From positions 1-64,000 of the forward strand of contig WFMF01000204.1 of NCBI GenBank assembly GCA_011033025.1: DNA of 64,000 bases, given 5' to 3'. The DNA is from Beroe forskalii. Lineage: Eukaryota > Ctenophora > Nuda > Beroida > Beroidae. The notes under the pieces are model-generated. The model saw nothing but the letters and a program-made list of their open reading frames with translations, was not told where the DNA came from and made no database searches. This document shows, piece after piece, positions 25,365-36,639 of the stretch. Made by a program: the position numbers and the translations under genes. Each line of letters opens with the position of its first letter. Positions within the stretch are counted from its first letter, which is position 1.

Positions 25365-26800
25365 TTTCAATTGATCTGAGCAAATTTTGATTTTCCTCTA
25401 ACTTTTGCGGGCTCGTTTAGTGAAACAAGGGATTGTTATTCAAAAATATTTTCAATGATCGACATCATCTTCAGTTCTGAAAATTGAAAATTAGTTGTTG
25501 AAATGAAAAACCTGAAGGTTGAGTTAGAATAAAATTGGAATTATAATTACGTCTTAAAATTGTCAAAATATACATTCTACAAATATTGGTCTACGTATAC
25601 AATATACAATGTTACAAATACTAGGTACCATAATATACACGTCAAAAACTGGAACTGTAAACATCAACATTATAGCATACATACGAGGCTGCTACACACA
25701 TTAAATACACAACATACTACCAAGCTCCTACACTTTGGTACATCCCGATTCCTGGTTTAACTGATCTTACACATAATGCCTATATACACTGATCAACGTA
25801 CAATGAATTTCATAGTGTCAACCAGTTCTTCCTTATTATTGAAGCTCGGTTTGTCCTTATGTATTTTGATAGCCTCTGATAGTCTGATATCTTACGTCGC
25901 ACACTATTTGATTCTTTGTCTATAAATGTAAACGTAAGTTTACACTGATTTTCGTTCACGTGGTAATTTGCGTAATGTTTCCCAATACCATTGGATGAGT
26001 AACTAGCAGGATTATTACCCGCCCTAGTATGTTCCATGAATCTCTCATGAGCAGGTCTGTCCGTTTCGCCTTCATAGAAGTCCTGACTACCATTACATAG
26101 TAAACAGTTAACTCGATATACTCCATGCTTCGTAGTACAAGTACCATTCGTGATATTGGGACATATTTGGCACTTTTTAGGGTTGCCTAAAACACATGTT
26201 GGTTTATCGAATGGTCTAGAGCATCAAAACATTTGTCTTAGAGTATTGCCTGGAGTGAAGATGATGCGCACAGGCAATTTACTACTTTTTACATAATTTC
26301 GTATTTTATTTGATACTGCATCTGAAAAGTACGGCAGTTTTAAGGAGCTCTGTACTCCCCAGTCTTCTTTTTTTTCTTTTCCTTGGCTCTGGGGCTATCT
26401 TTTCTCGGTTCATAGCCGTTTTTGACCGCAAGTTCATCAACAATGTTGAGTGAGTGCTGAAGTTCTTCTTGTCCTGATGACACTTCTATCGCTGTTTTAT
26501 AGATCAGTTTTTGAGCACTTCTTTCTTCATGTCACATGGATGATGTGATCTTGCGTTCACGCTATGATACCTTTATCCTGGGGTTCCCTAAAGTAGGGTG
26601 TCTTAAGGAATTATAATTATAAGTTCAATTTATTCTAACTTAATTTTCAGGTTTTTTATTTCAATAACTTATAATTTTTAATTTTCAGAACTGAAGATGA
26701 TGTCGATCATTGAAAATATTTTGGAATAATAATCCCTTGTTTCACTTAACGAGTTCGCGGGAGTTGGAGGAAAATCAAAATTTGCTCAGATCAATTCTTA
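25365..26800 (-). mobile_element. Penelope-like element with GIY-YIG domain (left-arm copy)
   Basis: Minus-strand mirror of 32388-33762. Coding remains give a C-X2-C cluster then GVYRVNC, DFYEGETDRPAHERF and MEHTR, the GIY-YIG endonuclease signature found at the C-terminus of Penelope-like retroelements. Inverted ends of ~190 bp lie at 25365-25560 and 26605-26800. No reverse transcriptase is seen, so the copy is incomplete. Confidence 0.7.
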
Positions 26801-27353
26801 AATAATGAATTCAAAATATTTATCGATTTTCACGGTTTCGATTAGAGTTTGAAACATTTAGTCTTTTTTCGGCTTGAGCATCTAACTGACAATGAATTAA
26901 TGATTTGAGTGCGGGGATGGATCATGATAATTTGTCTAAGGAATTGAGCAGAAGTTATCCCCACAATTATATCCATATCTGAAATCTTTTTCATTCCAGT
27001 ACCTGCCCATCATTTCCATATTTTCATGTTTATTGACCTCGATTGAATTCATGAAAAAAGGAGTCGGGATGCAACATTAAGCTATTAAGGTGCGACGGCT
27101 TGATATCAACAGCAAACAAAATGTAACACAACAAAAATGAATCCCTTGTTTATGTAACTGGGAACGACGCGCAACAAACGAATCTTCAAAGAGTTGTACG
27201 AATTGTGGTGATTGCGCGCGCGTAGAATTTGCCACGTGCATCCGGACCGATCATTCGCCCAAATGCATGCGCGCGTTAAATCAAGCACATAGGAGAGGGA
27301 AATTAAGCGCCTGCATACAGGAAAAACGGACGATAAAGATGGAACTATTTACC
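26801..27353. other. Spacer DNA, no gene
   Basis: Includes GAGGGAAATTAAGCGCCTGC at ~27293, similar to GAGGGAAATAAAGCGCCTGC in the right arm (~35455). Nothing coding is supported. Confidence 0.4.
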
Positions 27354-28625
27354 TCAAGCTGCGACAATTGACCTCAATGTATGACTATTGACCTCACTGT
27401 ACGACAATTGACCTAAAGGTACGACAATTGACCTCATTGAACGACAATTTACCTCAATGTACGACAATTGACCTAACGATGGGACTGTTCCTCTCAAGCT
27501 ACGACAATTCACCTCAGGGAGGACAATTGACCTCAGGGTACGAAAATTCACCTTAAGGTACGACAATTCATCTCAAGGTACGACAATTCACCAGCTCAAG
27601 GTACGACAATTCACCACAATGTATGACTATTGACCTCAGGGTACAACAATTGACCTAAAGATGGGACTATTAACCTCATGTGCGACAATTATCCTCAAAG
27701 TACGACAATTGACCACAAAAAACGACAATTCACCTCAGGTACGACAAATACAATTGACCTCAAGGTACGACAATTGACCTCATTGAACGACAATTCACCT
27801 CAATGTACGACAATAATTGACCTAAAGATGGGACTGTTCCTCTCAAGCTACGACAATTTGCACCTCAGGTACGACAATTGACCTCAGGGTACGAAAATTC
27901 ACCTCAAGGTATGACAAGTCACCTCAGGGTACGACAATTGACCTCAAGGTAAAACAATTTACCTCAAGGTACGACAATTGACCTCATTGAACGAAAATTT
28001 ACCTCAATTTACGACAATTGACCTAATGATGGGACTGTTCATCTCAAGCTACGAAAATGCACCTCAGGTACGACAATTGACCTCAGGGTACGAAAATTCA
28101 CCTCAATGTACGACAATTGACCTCAAGGTACGATAATTCACCTCAATGTATGACTATTGACCTCAGGGTACAACAATTGACCTAAAAATGGAACTATTAA
28201 CCTCAAGCTGCGACAATTGTCCTCAAAGTACGACAATTGACCTCAATGAACGACAATTCACCTCAATGTACCACAATTGACCTAAAGATGGGACTGTTCC
28301 TCTCAAGGTACGACAATTCACCTCAAGGTACGACAATTCACCTCAAGGTACGACAATTTTCCTCAAAGTACGACAATTGACCTCAAAGTACCACAAGTGA
28401 CCTCAAGGTACGACAATTGACCTAAATATGGACTGTTCCTCTCAAGCTACGACAATTCACCTCATGTACGACAATTGACCTCAGGGTACGACAATTCATC
28501 TCAAGGTTCGACAATTCACCCCAAGGTACGACAATTCACCTCAAGGTATGACTATTGACCTCAGGGTACAACAATTGACCTAAAGATGGGACTATTAACC
28601 GAAACTGCGACAAGCCAAAACAAAG
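27354..28625 (+). repeat. 20-bp minisatellite, orientation B (first block)
   Basis: Tandem CCTCAAGGTACGACAATTGA-type units, with periodic variants GATGGGACTGTTCCTCTC and GATGGAACTATTAACCTC. Reverse orientation to 15403-16781. Units become degenerate after ~28600. Confidence 0.95.
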
Positions 28626-28929
28626 TACGAAAATTGAAGAGACAATTGACCTCAAACGACAATTCACCAAAAATCTTGTCTGAGAATGTAATGTTAAAAA
28701 TGAAACGCACCTCAAAGTTGACCTTGAAAACCCAAAAATTAATTTCTTTGAAACAATTGACCTAAAATAAAGACAAAGTTGAAAAGAACCCTATGGAATA
28801 GCCTGTTTTATATAAGGAAAAGCCTCAATGTACGGAATGATTTGCAAAATAAAAAGAAAATGATTGTTACCTGAGTTCGACCAGATCAGAGTGCAAACCT
28901 GTTGTACGACAATTCACCTCAACGGACGA

Positions 28930-29190
28930 CATTTGTTGATGATCTTGAGCCCTGACCTCAAAGAACTTTTCCTTTCTTGAATAGATGGATCATTTCTTGG
29001 CTCATCTGAAACGTAGCACTCAAATTCTGCTTCGGGAATCGAATGTTCATAATTCTGTGGACATATATGGAGAAGGACATCATTAAATCCTTTTGGAACA
29101 GTGTAATAAACAATCGACCTGGCTCCCAGGGATACGACAGTGCTGACCTTAAGGGGTTTGCTGACAATTATATCCCAGTCTCAAAGTGCT
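28930..29190 (-). pseudogene. Coding-like fragment, unrecognised
   Basis: A minus-strand frame of about 80 codons reads with typical protein composition (words VSLGARSIVYYTVPKGFND, LHICPQNYEHS, FECYVSDEPRND). Coding-like sequence continues upstream in other frames to ~29490, where the LINE-like fragment begins. I do not recognise the family. It could be a host exon or part of the same retroelement. Confidence 0.4.
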
Positions 29191-29489
29191 GTGGATGATA
29201 GTTGGGACAACCGTCAAGGCTTTGACTGATTCGACCAAAGAAGATAGGGTCGAAGACCAGTGGGTGGGAAAGTCCCTCTGCTGATGACCCAGAGCGAATT
29301 TTGCAGAATTTTCATTCAGAATGTGGACTGTGAAAGGACGCTCTCAGCTATTGTACTCGGTGACCCAGCTCAAAGCTGTGACATATATCTCCCTGAATCG
29401 CAGTTAAGGTTATGGTTACAATCAGTGAGCCTAGCGGAGATATCTTGTTTGTTGAAAACCTCACCATGTGAGATAGTCTTCAAAGCCTA

Positions 29490-29960
29490 GTTCTTTTTTG
29501 ACCATAGAGTAAACGTTTAATGGACTGTCACAAATTGCTGACTCCAGCCTACAAGAAACGGATTTTGAGGTTGTCATTCTACCTTCTACTGGGTTGATGG
29601 TACTAGTCATGTTTAATGCTGTCTCGTCAAGGTCGTTTACTGTTGAACCAGCTTAAAAGGGAGGTTCTGCTGTTCTATAAAGGCATTTCCTGCAAGCGTT
29701 TCAATTGCTACCTCTGAAAGGGTCTGGAGCATCACCAGCCACATAGTCGAGAACCTGATTGGAAACTTTAATTGCCAGGGGAAATCTACCTGTGTCACCC
29801 CGGCAAACTAGGTTGGTGGCTTTAGTGGACAGTCCAAGGGTCCATTTCAGGAATTTAAGAGGGACGAAAAAGTTCTCTCAAGGGTCATCAAATGGAACCA
29901 TCTTGTAATGGACCAGCTTTTCTTGGGTCCACAGTAAGCCAGGCATGGTTCCTCACAGTT
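29490..29960 (-). mobile_element. LINE-type fragment, C-terminal part
   Basis: On the minus strand, words LGLSTKATNLVCRGDTGRF and PLAIKVSNQVLDYVAGDA match the LGVxxKATNLAVxGELGRxPL block found after the reverse transcriptase in invertebrate non-LTR elements. Frame changes at least twice. It lies between two blocks of the 20-bp minisatellite. Confidence 0.5.
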
Positions 29961-30039
29961 TTGAAGAGGTTTGCACCTCAAGCAACCACAAAATTTGGCA
30001 TCCATTGTGTAGACAATTGGCTATTCAGGCGATCAAATG

Positions 30040-31424
30040 TACGAAAATTGACCTCAGGGTACGACAATTCATCTCAAGGTTCGACAATTCACCCCAAGGT
30101 ACGACAATTGACCTCAAGGTACAGCAATTGACCTCAAGGTACGACAATTGACCTCATTCAACGACAATTGACCTCATTCAACGACAATATACCTCAATGT
30201 ACGACAATTGACCTTATGATGGGACTGTTCCTCTCAAGCTACGACAATTCACCTCAGATACGACAATTGACCTCAGGGTACGAAAATTCACCTCAAGGTA
30301 GGACAATTCACATCAATGTATGACTATTGACCTCAGGGTACAACAATTGACCTAAAGATGGAACTATTAACCCCAAGCTGCGATAATTATCTTCAAAGTA
30401 CGACAATTGACCTCAATGAACGACAATTCACCTCAATGTACGACAATTGATCTAAAGATGGGACTGTTCCTCTCAAGCTATGACAATTCACCTCAAGGTA
30501 TGACTATTGACCTCAGGGTACAACAATTGACCTAAAGATGGGACTATTAACCTCATGTGCGACAATTATCCTCAAAGTACGACAATTGACCTCAATGTAC
30601 GACAATTGACCTCAATGTACGACAATTCACCTCAATGTACGACAATTGACCTAAAGATGGGACTGTTCCTCTCAAGCTACGACCATCCACCTCAGGAACG
30701 ACAATTGACCTCAAGGTACGACAATTCACCTCAAAGTACGACAATTGACCTAAAATTACGACAACTGACCTCAAAGTACGACAATCGACCTCAAGGTACG
30801 ACAATTGACCTCAAGGTACGACAGTTCACCTCAAGGTATGACAAGTCACCTCAGGATACGACAATTGACCTCAAGGTACAACAATTGACCTCAAGGTACA
30901 ACAATTGACCTCAAGGTACAGCAATTGACCTCAAGGTACGACAATTGACCTCATTCAACGACAATTGACCTCAATGTACGACAATTGACCTTATGATGGG
31001 ACTGTTCCTCTCAAGCTACGACAATTCACCTCAGATACGACAATTGACCTCAGGGTACGAAAATTCACCTCAAGGTAGGACAATTCACATCAATGTATGA
31101 CTATTGACCTCAGGGTACAACAATTGACCTTAAGATGGAACTATTAACCCCAAGCTGCGATAATTATCCTCAAAGTACGACAATTGACCTCAATGAACGA
31201 CAATTCACCTCAATGTACGACAATTGATCTAAAGATGGGACTGTTCCTCTCAAGCTATGACAATTCACCTCAAAGTACGACAATTGACCTCAGGTTACAA
31301 CAATTGACCTAAAGATGGAACTACTAACCCCAAGCTGCGACAATTATCCTCAAAGTACGACAATTGACCTCAATGAACGACAATTCACCTCAATGTACGA
31401 CAATTGATCTAAAGATGGGACTGT
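30040..31424 (+). repeat. 20-bp minisatellite, orientation B (second block)
   Basis: Same unit and variants as 27354-28625. A segment at 30100-30480 is repeated almost exactly at 30900-31250, so a higher-order duplication of roughly 0.8 kb is present. Confidence 0.95.
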
Positions 31425-31425
31425 T

Positions 31426-32110
31426 TTTTTTTTGATTGAAAAACCCCCGTGGGGGTTTGCCTCTTTTATGGGCGGAAGGTAATGAACATATACAGAGTAC
31501 AAATAACAATCAAAATCTCCTCATTGTCAAATTATGCCGCGAGAAAAAGTTAATTCCTGTATGCAAGCACATTAAGACAAAAGTTGCATCTTTTCCAAAA
31601 TGCGGCTATCTGCACGTGTATCCATAAATAGCAAATAGCAAAAGACTTGCTCAAAACTTAATCAAAGTTACAACGCCATACAAAAAAAACAAAGATTAAA
31701 CAAAGCACGCCTGTAACGCATCAGTCCTGATCGTCTGTATGTCGTGGTTTTGAACAGACAGAACCCTGTCTGATGAAGAATACCTATCAGGGATCTCCAG
31801 ACGTTTCTTCTTCATCTCCTCCACCAGTTTCCTGTGAGCTTGTCGCTCCTCCACACTGCAGTCAGGTCCCAGAAACACAGAGGAACTGATCACTGTCCTT
31901 GAGTACCCGGCTTCGTGAAAGAACCCAAGGTACAAAGTCCTTCTTCTCAAACGTTACCCGGACGGGTCTCACGCTGCCCTCCTTGACCGCTCCGATCCTT
32001 GCATACGTGACCTTATCCAAGTCAATGCAAGAATCCAGAAATATCATTCTTTTTTCAGTGTTCAACTTCAATCCTATTGCGAAAATTCGAAAGATCACCG
32101 TTAGAATCAA
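31426..32110 (-). mobile_element. Poly(A)-tailed retrocopy with LINE ORF1-like coding end
   Basis: Minus strand. Two frames give KRMIFLDSCIDLDKVTYARI, RPVRVTFEKKDFVPWVL, then VFLGPDCSVEERQAHRKLV and EEMKKKRLEI, the layout of LINE ORF1 C-terminal (Transposase_22-like) regions. One frame change lies between them. A ~250-bp 3' UTR ends in hairpin ACCCCCACGGGGGT and a poly(A), seen as T10 at 31426-31435. No ORF2 follows, so it is a 5'-incomplete or non-autonomous copy. Confidence 0.55.
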
Positions 32111-32252
32111 AAGATAGGGTTGAAAACGTCTATTCTAAGCCAAATTTTGATAAACGTGATTTCGTGACGTCACTATGACGTCACCACTATTTCATCAGAT
32201 GATTTCGGCGACATTTTATGGAGTTCTTACTTTCCTTCTTTTAAACACTAAC
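32044..32252 (+). repeat. Sequence shared with 43091-43407
   Basis: Near-identical to 43091-43407 apart from the 106-bp MITE present only there. Contains CGTGACGTCACTATGACGTC, two CRE-like TGACGTCA sites. Confidence 0.88.
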
Positions 32253-32387
32253 TGGTCAGATGACCTAGAACCCTTGATTGGTATTCGGTCATTTGGCCTA
32301 ACTGGACATCTGGCCTAACACTGGTTAGGGTCAGGGGAGAGAGATAAATTCAAAATTTCTTCAGTATTTCTTGAGTTTAAGGCGTTA

Positions 32388-33762
32388 GGGATCATTATTC
32401 CAAAATACTTTCAATGATCGACATCATCTTCAGTTCTGAAAATTAAAAATTATAAGTTATTGAAATAAAAAACCTGAAAATCAAGTTAGAATAAATTGAA
32501 CTTATAATTATAATTCCTTAAGACACCCTACTTTAGGGAACCCCAGGATAAAGGTATCATAGCGTGAACGCAAGATCACATCATCCATGTGACATGAAGA
32601 AAGAAGTGCTCAAAAACTGATCTATAAAACAGCGATAGAAGTGTCATCAGGACAAGAAGAACTTCAGCACTCACTCAACATTGTTGATGAACTTGCGGTC
32701 AAAAACGGCTATGAACCGAGAAAAGATAGCCCCAGAGCCAAGGAAAAGAAAAAAAGAAGACTGGGGAGTACAGAGCTCCTTAAAACTGCCGTACTTTTCA
32801 GATGCAGTATCAAATAAAATACGAAATTATGTAAAAAGTAGTAAATTGCCTGTGCGCATCATCTTCACTCCAGGCAATACTCTAAGACAAATGTTTTGAT
32901 GCTCTAGACCATTCGATAAACCAACATGTGTTTTAGGCAACCCTAAAAGTGCCAAATATGTCCCAATATCACGAATGGTACTTGTACTACGAAGCATGGA
33001 GTATATCGAGTTAACTGTTTACTATGTAATGGTAGTCAGGACTTCTATGAAGGCGAAACGGACAGACCTGCTCATGAGAGATTCATGGAACATACTAGGG
33101 CGGGTAATAATCCTGCTAGTTACTCATCCAATGGTATTGGGAAACATTACGCAAATTACCACGTGAACGAAAATCAGTGTAAACTTACGTTTACATTTAT
33201 AGACAAAGAATCAAATAGTGTGCGACGTAAGATATCAGACTATCAGAGGCTATCAAAATACATAAGGACAAACCGAGCTTCAATAATAAGGAAGAACTGG
33301 TTGACACTATGAAATTCATTGTACGTTGATCAGTGTATATAGGCATTATGTGTAAGATCAGTTAAACCAGGAATCGGGATGTACCAAAGTGTAGGAGCTT
33401 GGTAGTATGTTGTGTATTTAATGTGTGTAGCAGCCTCGTATGTATGCTATAATGTTGATGTTTACAGTTCCAGTTTTTCACGTGTATATTATGGTACCTA
33501 GTATTTGTAACATTGTATATTGTATACGTAGACCAATATTTGTAGAATGTATATTTTGACAATTTTAAGACGTAATTATAATTCCAATTTTATTCTAACT
33601 CAATTTTCAGGTTTTTCATTTCAACAACTAATTTTTAATTTTCAGAACTGAAGATGATGTCGATCATTGAAAATATTTTTGAATAATAATCCCTTGTTTC
33701 ACTAAACGAGTTCGCAAAAGTTAGAGGAAAATCAAAATTTGCTCAGATCAATTGAAACAATG
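32388..33762 (+). mobile_element. Penelope-like element with GIY-YIG domain (right-arm copy)
   Basis: Linker region with LKLPYFSDAVSNKIRNYV at ~32780, then a C-X2-C cluster and GIY-YIG core (GVYRVNC at ~33000, DFYEGETDRPAHERF at ~33040, MEHTR at 33085) running to ~33312. Inverted repeats near the ends, 32399-32517 and 33570-33692, share CTGAAGATGATGTCGATCAT. The GIY-YIG part stays in one frame for about 110 codons. The reverse transcriptase is missing, so the element is incomplete. Confidence 0.72.
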
Positions 33763-33867
33763 CGAATCTTGAGTATAACCCCACTGAAGCAACTGATCAT
33801 CATCTTATAAAGTAAAGTCACACGTGAATAATGTTTGTATGTGCCGCCGTCCACAATTAAATTTGAG

Positions 33868-34405
33868 CTTGCCAAGAAAATATCAAGAGAAACGAATGCA
33901 AAGGGAGAAATGAGGCGCCGTTGCTATGGAAACCAATTTTGTGCACGTGCAGATTATAATCAGTACTATGAGAGTGCCTTCTATTGCGCTACAAATGCTG
34001 TGATGCAGTTTTGAAAATTTGACGTTCTTTTATTTCAAATTCAAGATCTCAAGATAGGTGTAGCAGATACGAGGACGGTACCTGTTCTTGATCAATGTGA
34101 ACGAAACAAAATTTTCCAATGTAAGTATGAGAAATAGTTGTCAGAATTTGTATCATTTGCAATCAAAACGGATCAAAATTCACATGGTTTAGCACGACTA
34201 AAAGTAACCAACAAAGTTCTATTTTCCAATCTGCTCCTTCATAAAATTTGATATTTGATTTATTTGATCTGATAGGGATATTTTGATGCGGTAAAATGAA
34301 AAACTATCCAATCAATTGGAATGTTGGTGTTTAAAATTTGCGAAAGAGGTGCTGCATAGCAGTGTCGAGTGAGCTGTGTGTCAGCAGGTCCAACGGGCCC
34401 GCTAG
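33868..34405 (+). mobile_element. Helitron-like non-autonomous element (right-arm copy)
   Basis: Runs from CTTGCCAAGAAAATATCAAG to AGCAGGTCCAACGGGCCCG, then CTAG and a T. The terminal hairpin is imperfect here and perfect at 56006-56023. No coding capacity. Confidence 0.5.
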
Positions 34406-35785
34406 TTTAAGCATAAAAAGATTTGATGAAATCGATCTAGCAAGTTTCTGAGAAAGAATCAATTTCAAGGTTAGAATGACCTGAGCATTGAACACAAATT
34501 ACTGTTGGCTAACCGCAGTGTACAATTTTTCTCGATGCCACTACACCAAAAACTCCAAAATACTCCGACTTGACTGATATTAAGTCCGTCCGGCCCCCCC
34601 ACCCCCCGGAAATCACAAAATTCTTAATTTTAAAGCTGTCGGTTGTCGAAAATATTATAGGCTGACTAGGCCCATCCATGCCACGTGCTCAAACTCTCCT
34701 AAATTACGATACATTCTGAATGAAAGGGCTGATGAAGATTTCGTGTCTTAAGAGCTTAGAATCGATTTGAGCTATGGATTGGCGGAAAAGGCTTCGGTTC
34801 TGTACTTATATTAGTGCCAAACTGCATGAAAATTCGGCTGTATACTGAATTCGGCGAAGTTCAAGAAATACGATGGTCGATGTGAAAGACGAATATTGCT
34901 TTTCGGAACAAGCGACATAATATTGATTGAAACAGAAAACGAAAGCATGAAATTTGAGAATCAGATGAAAAGTGAAATCAACTTAGTGAACGACTGCTAT
35001 AAAGATCAAAGCCCTGATTGTTATGACAATCGATATCATTAAATCAGTGTCTGATCTAACATCTATGCCCAAATTTCATAAATTCCTCATCACGAAATTT
35101 CAATTCCTTGATGATCACTCAGCCAATAACTATAATTGACAAGAAAAGTGCCTATGATAATGTGGCAAAGTGCACAAGTGATTTGAGGCTTATTAACGAA
35201 GCTGCTTCGTTTAGTATAAAATTAGACGGTGACACAACCTGATGCGAAACGTAAACTAATTTAACAAAATGGCGCGAAATCTACAACGAACTGAGTACAA
35301 CAAGTTGGTCCGTATGAACGCGCGCGCAAGAGTTTCAGAAGAAATGGCACGTGCCAATACGTGTTCTCGGTGGTCGCGCGCAGCAGTGGAGCAATACTTA
35401 AATTACGACTGAGTGTTGTACCATCATGCTAAGGTTACATCAAGCACCGCGGGGGAGGGAAATAAAGCGCCTGCAAAACGAGGCAACGGGACAAACAAAG
35501 ATTGAGCCTGCAGGCGCAATTCTTGTCAAAGATCTCTCCCCCATTTGTAGAGATTTCTCCCCCACCCGGGCACTTTTCAGAATTAACAGTACGGATAAAG
35601 GTAGCATACAAAAATTCTCCCACAATCTTCCAAAACACGATCTCAGCTAACCCTCTCATTTGCCTTTTTGGGACACAAAAACGCGATTGGAGGGTAAAAA
35701 TTGGCCATACGACGGAGCATCGGACAACTACTTAACTATCAAGATGCGGATAGTAAATTTGTTAGCTAACGAATACCTCGTATTT

Positions 35786-35851
35786 GTTTTTTTTTGTTTG
35801 TTTGAAAACCCACGGTGGGGCACCCATAAGGGCTTTGAAAGTAAATATAAT
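35786..35851 (-). mobile_element. Short A-tailed insertion downstream of H1
   Basis: Absent at the matching place after the H1 gene at 52268 (52860-52875 joins directly). The minus strand ends in an A-rich tail after GTGGGTTTTCAAACAAAC, so it looks like the 3' end of a SINE or truncated LINE. Confidence 0.5.
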
Positions 35852-35886
35852 CATCCCGGGAGTAAGATATTCCTCGTCAATTTTGG

Positions 35887-35902
35887 GGCTTTAATAAAAG
35901 CC
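35887..35902 (-). terminator. Histone 3' stem-loop of H1 (minus copy)
   Basis: On the minus strand GGCTTTTATTAAAGCC, 68 bp past the stop codon. Fits the SLBP-bound hairpin of replication-dependent histone mRNAs. Confidence 0.92.
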
Positions 35903-35970
35903 TTTTAAACCCTCGACTGGGAATTGTTCTCCATGGGAGTCGAGTGCAAACTTCTGGTAGCAATTACCTC

Positions 35971-36450
35971 TTACTTTTTGGCAGTCTTCTTAGCAGCAGG
36001 TTTTTTGGCTGCTGGCTTCTTGACCTTCTTTGCAGCAGGTTTCTTTGCGGTTGATTTCTTCGGAGTTGCTGCCTTCTTTGCGGGTTTCTTCTTTGTTGGT
36101 GTCTTCTTAGCAACAGCTTTCTTGGCTACAGTTTTCTTGGGGGTTGAAGACTTCTTGGTGATAGGCTTCTTCTTCGGTGCAGCTTTAGGCTTGGCCACCA
36201 GCTTGAAGGAACCAGAAGCACCGGTACCTTTGGCTTGTACCAACTTTCCTGAGGCAACATCCCTCTTAAGTGCCAGTTTTACGTGGGTAGATGCATTATC
36301 ACCAACTTTGAAATTAGCTTGGATGTACTTTAGGATAGCCTGCCGGGAACTACCACTCCTTTCCTTTTGTGCCCCAATTGCTGCAATGATCATGTCAGAG
36401 TATTTGGGGTGCTCGGCCGTCTTCTTTGCTGACGTCACTTTGGTGGTCAT
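35971..36450 (-). CDS. H1: Linker histone H1
   Basis: A 159-residue linker histone that binds DNA at the nucleosome entry/exit point and compacts chromatin in the nucleus. A short N-terminal tail is followed by the winged-helix globular domain at about residues 14-85 ([42 protein letters not shown]). A Lys/Ala/Pro-rich tail has STPKK, KTPTKK and ATPKK motifs of the CDK-site type. The start is the ATG heading [10 protein letters not shown]. It is intronless, has an H1-type promoter and a 3' stem-loop, so replication-dependent. It differs from the H1 at 52268 at only two visible residues (V5A; A to S in the tail). The inverted duplication covers all but the first ~47 codons. The longer antisense frame is a shadow. 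Confidence 0.97.
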   Translation of the reverse strand: MTTKVTSAKKTAEHPKYSDMIIAAIGAQKERSGSSRQAILKYIQANFKVGDNASTHVKLALKRDVASGKLVQAKGTGASGSFKLVAKPKAAPKKKPITKKSSTPKKTVAKKAVAKKTPTKKKPAKKAATPKKSTAKKPAAKKVKKPAAKKPAAKKTAKK

Positions 36451-36551
36451 GCTTGCAGTTGTGTATACTTGGATAATATGGAACTATAAATTTCGGAATT
36501 ATACAAGTCAGGTTCTTCATGAATCATACAAAATTGCGTTACAATGCTTTA

Positions 36552-36594
36552 CCGGATTGACGTGTTTTTATGTACATCACTGCGGTCGCATTGG
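36552..36594 (-). promoter_or_regulatory. H1 promoter elements
   Basis: On the minus strand, a CCAAT box (36590-36594) precedes AAAACACGTCAATCCGG (36552-36568), close to the H1-specific AAACACA box, about 105 bp upstream of the ATG. The second H1 gene has the same H1-box-like sequence at 52150. Confidence 0.6.
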
Positions 36595-36639
36595 CCTCTT
36601 TTAAATCGTGCAAGGTTTCGTTGCTTATAAATTTAACGT

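Larger units (their letters stand above)
22807..26736 (+). repeat. Left arm of a 3.9-kb inverted duplication
   Basis: Near-identical reverse complement of 32388-36308. The outer break lies inside H1 (shared AAGTTGGTGATAATGC); the inner break lies after GGAATAAT.ATCCC. Small indels distinguish the arms. Confidence 0.93.
32388..36308 (-). repeat. Right arm of the 3.9-kb inverted duplication
   Basis: Reverse complement of 22807-26736, ending within the H1 gene at 36308. The unduplicated 5' part of H1 and its promoter continue to 36600. Confidence 0.93.

Noticed and set aside
30555-30908. 117-codon frame with PQSTTIDLKVRQLTSRYDN-type repeats
   Set aside because: By-product of the 20-bp minisatellite (three units = 60 bp); equivalents exist on both strands and in all arrays.
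33640-33700. Possible hammerhead ribozyme at the Penelope-like ends (CTGAAGA, small hairpin, GAAA)
   Set aside because: Penelope-like ends can carry hammerheads, but here two extra T's separate stem II from GAAA and no convincing stem I partner is found. A covariance-model search would decide.
35924-36604. 226-codon plus-strand frame rich in F/A/L
   Set aside because: Antisense shadow of the Lys/Ala-rich H1 gene; the same occurs opposite the second H1 (52216-52794).
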